From Eucalyptus grandis (Eukaryota; Streptophyta; Magnoliopsida; Myrtales; Myrtaceae): a DNA stretch of 64,000 bases. Shown here piece after piece: positions 63,416 to 64,000 of the stretch (positions are counted from its first letter, which is position 1; the number at the start of each line of letters is the position of its first letter). The notes below the pieces were generated by a model. That model searched no databases, was not told where the DNA came from, and saw only the letters and a program-made list of their open reading frames with translations. The stretch is taken from contig NC_052618.1 of the NCBI RefSeq assembly GCF_016545825.1, positions 14,003,398 to 14,067,397 on the forward strand, read 5' to 3'. A program made the position numbers and the translations under genes.

Positions 63416-64000
63416 GTGGGAATTCAGTCTTTTTTGTTTGGACATTTATGATTTATGTGATTAGTTGTCCATTTGATACATGGACTATTGCCACCTTTGG
63501 ATGATTGGGAAATAGATGAGGTCGCAGTAACATTATCCTGCATGAGCTACAAATTATCCGTCTCTTAATTTTATGGCCAGTGGTCAGTGTCGTGACTCCA
63601 AGCCAAAGCACAGATGTTCTAAATAGGACCACGAGTTAAAGAAGCCAGTGCTAGCCTGATGTAACATAGCTGTTACTCAAATTTTCAACCAATTGATCAT
63701 TAACAAATTTGATTTTGGCCTCATTAGGATTGATGAGTTATTCAAAAAATTGTTAAACCATCAGTCCAGACTAAAGTGTAGCCATGTTAGATGTATTGTA
63801 GTAGTACTGATATAATAAAGAAACAATTGCCACTTTGAAGTCATTGATTCTAGCAAATTCTTGCAAGTGTCTCTGCTCATTGGCCTGCCTCTTCAATGCA
63901 GTCTTATTTAGGCTGGAATCTCATCATTACTGCACTTTAGAAGGCTTCTAGGAAATCTTATTCCATTTCTCCCTTTGAACATGGGTTACTCAGAAAATTG
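63416..64000 (+). other. probable intron running off the window
   Basis: T-rich sequence with no further exon I can support. An acceptor-like TTCAATGCAG ends at about 63901, but the sequence after it does not show clear coding. Confidence 0.35.

Overview
The window is nuclear DNA of a dicot plant. It shows GT-AG introns, AT-rich introns and intergenic DNA, a plant SR splicing factor, a chloroplast copper pump with a transit peptide, a subfamily XII LRR receptor kinase and a plant L1 LINE that carries RNase H. The DC1 relic and the many foldback repeats with GC-rich cores would fit a woody rosid such as Myrtaceae. That placement is inference and has not been tested.

Layout. (1) 1-26100 is an accessory, repeat-built region. 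It holds a broken LRR receptor-like kinase (about 4341-7588) and the degenerate flank of a second copy of that locus (217-1690) that has lost its kinase. The main copy has been pulled apart by insertions: two long solo LTRs (9851-12870, 5-bp duplication GGAAG; 13103-16887, duplication AATTT) and an L1 LINE (17433-24841, 18-bp duplication). The LINE itself carries two solo LTRs (17589-18151 and 20238-21157). A DC1-domain gene relic (9431-9850, minus) ends exactly at the first LTR. (2) 26263-44472 is a complete 16-exon gene, plus strand, for a chloroplast P1B-type copper ATPase of the PAA1/HMA6 type (950 codons by my splice model). Two small TRIM-like elements and a 255-bp tandem duplication lie in its introns. 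(3) 48161-52948, minus strand, is a complete 8-exon SC35-type SR splicing factor (270 aa), convergent with the copper pump. (4) 53041-61500 is AT-rich intergenic DNA with several foldback elements. (5) 61600-64000 is a GC-rich promoter with a cluster of ACGT-core boxes, then the 5' leader and probable first coding codons of a plus-strand gene that runs off the window and that I could not identify.

The two intact genes are housekeeping functions: plastid copper supply (for plastocyanin and Cu/Zn superoxide dismutase in the known family) and pre-mRNA splicing. They show no functional link beyond adjacency. I found no sign of a new multi-gene system. What stands out is the insertion history of the first 26 kb, which can be ordered from target-site duplications and from a paralogous copy of the same DNA that lacks the insertions.
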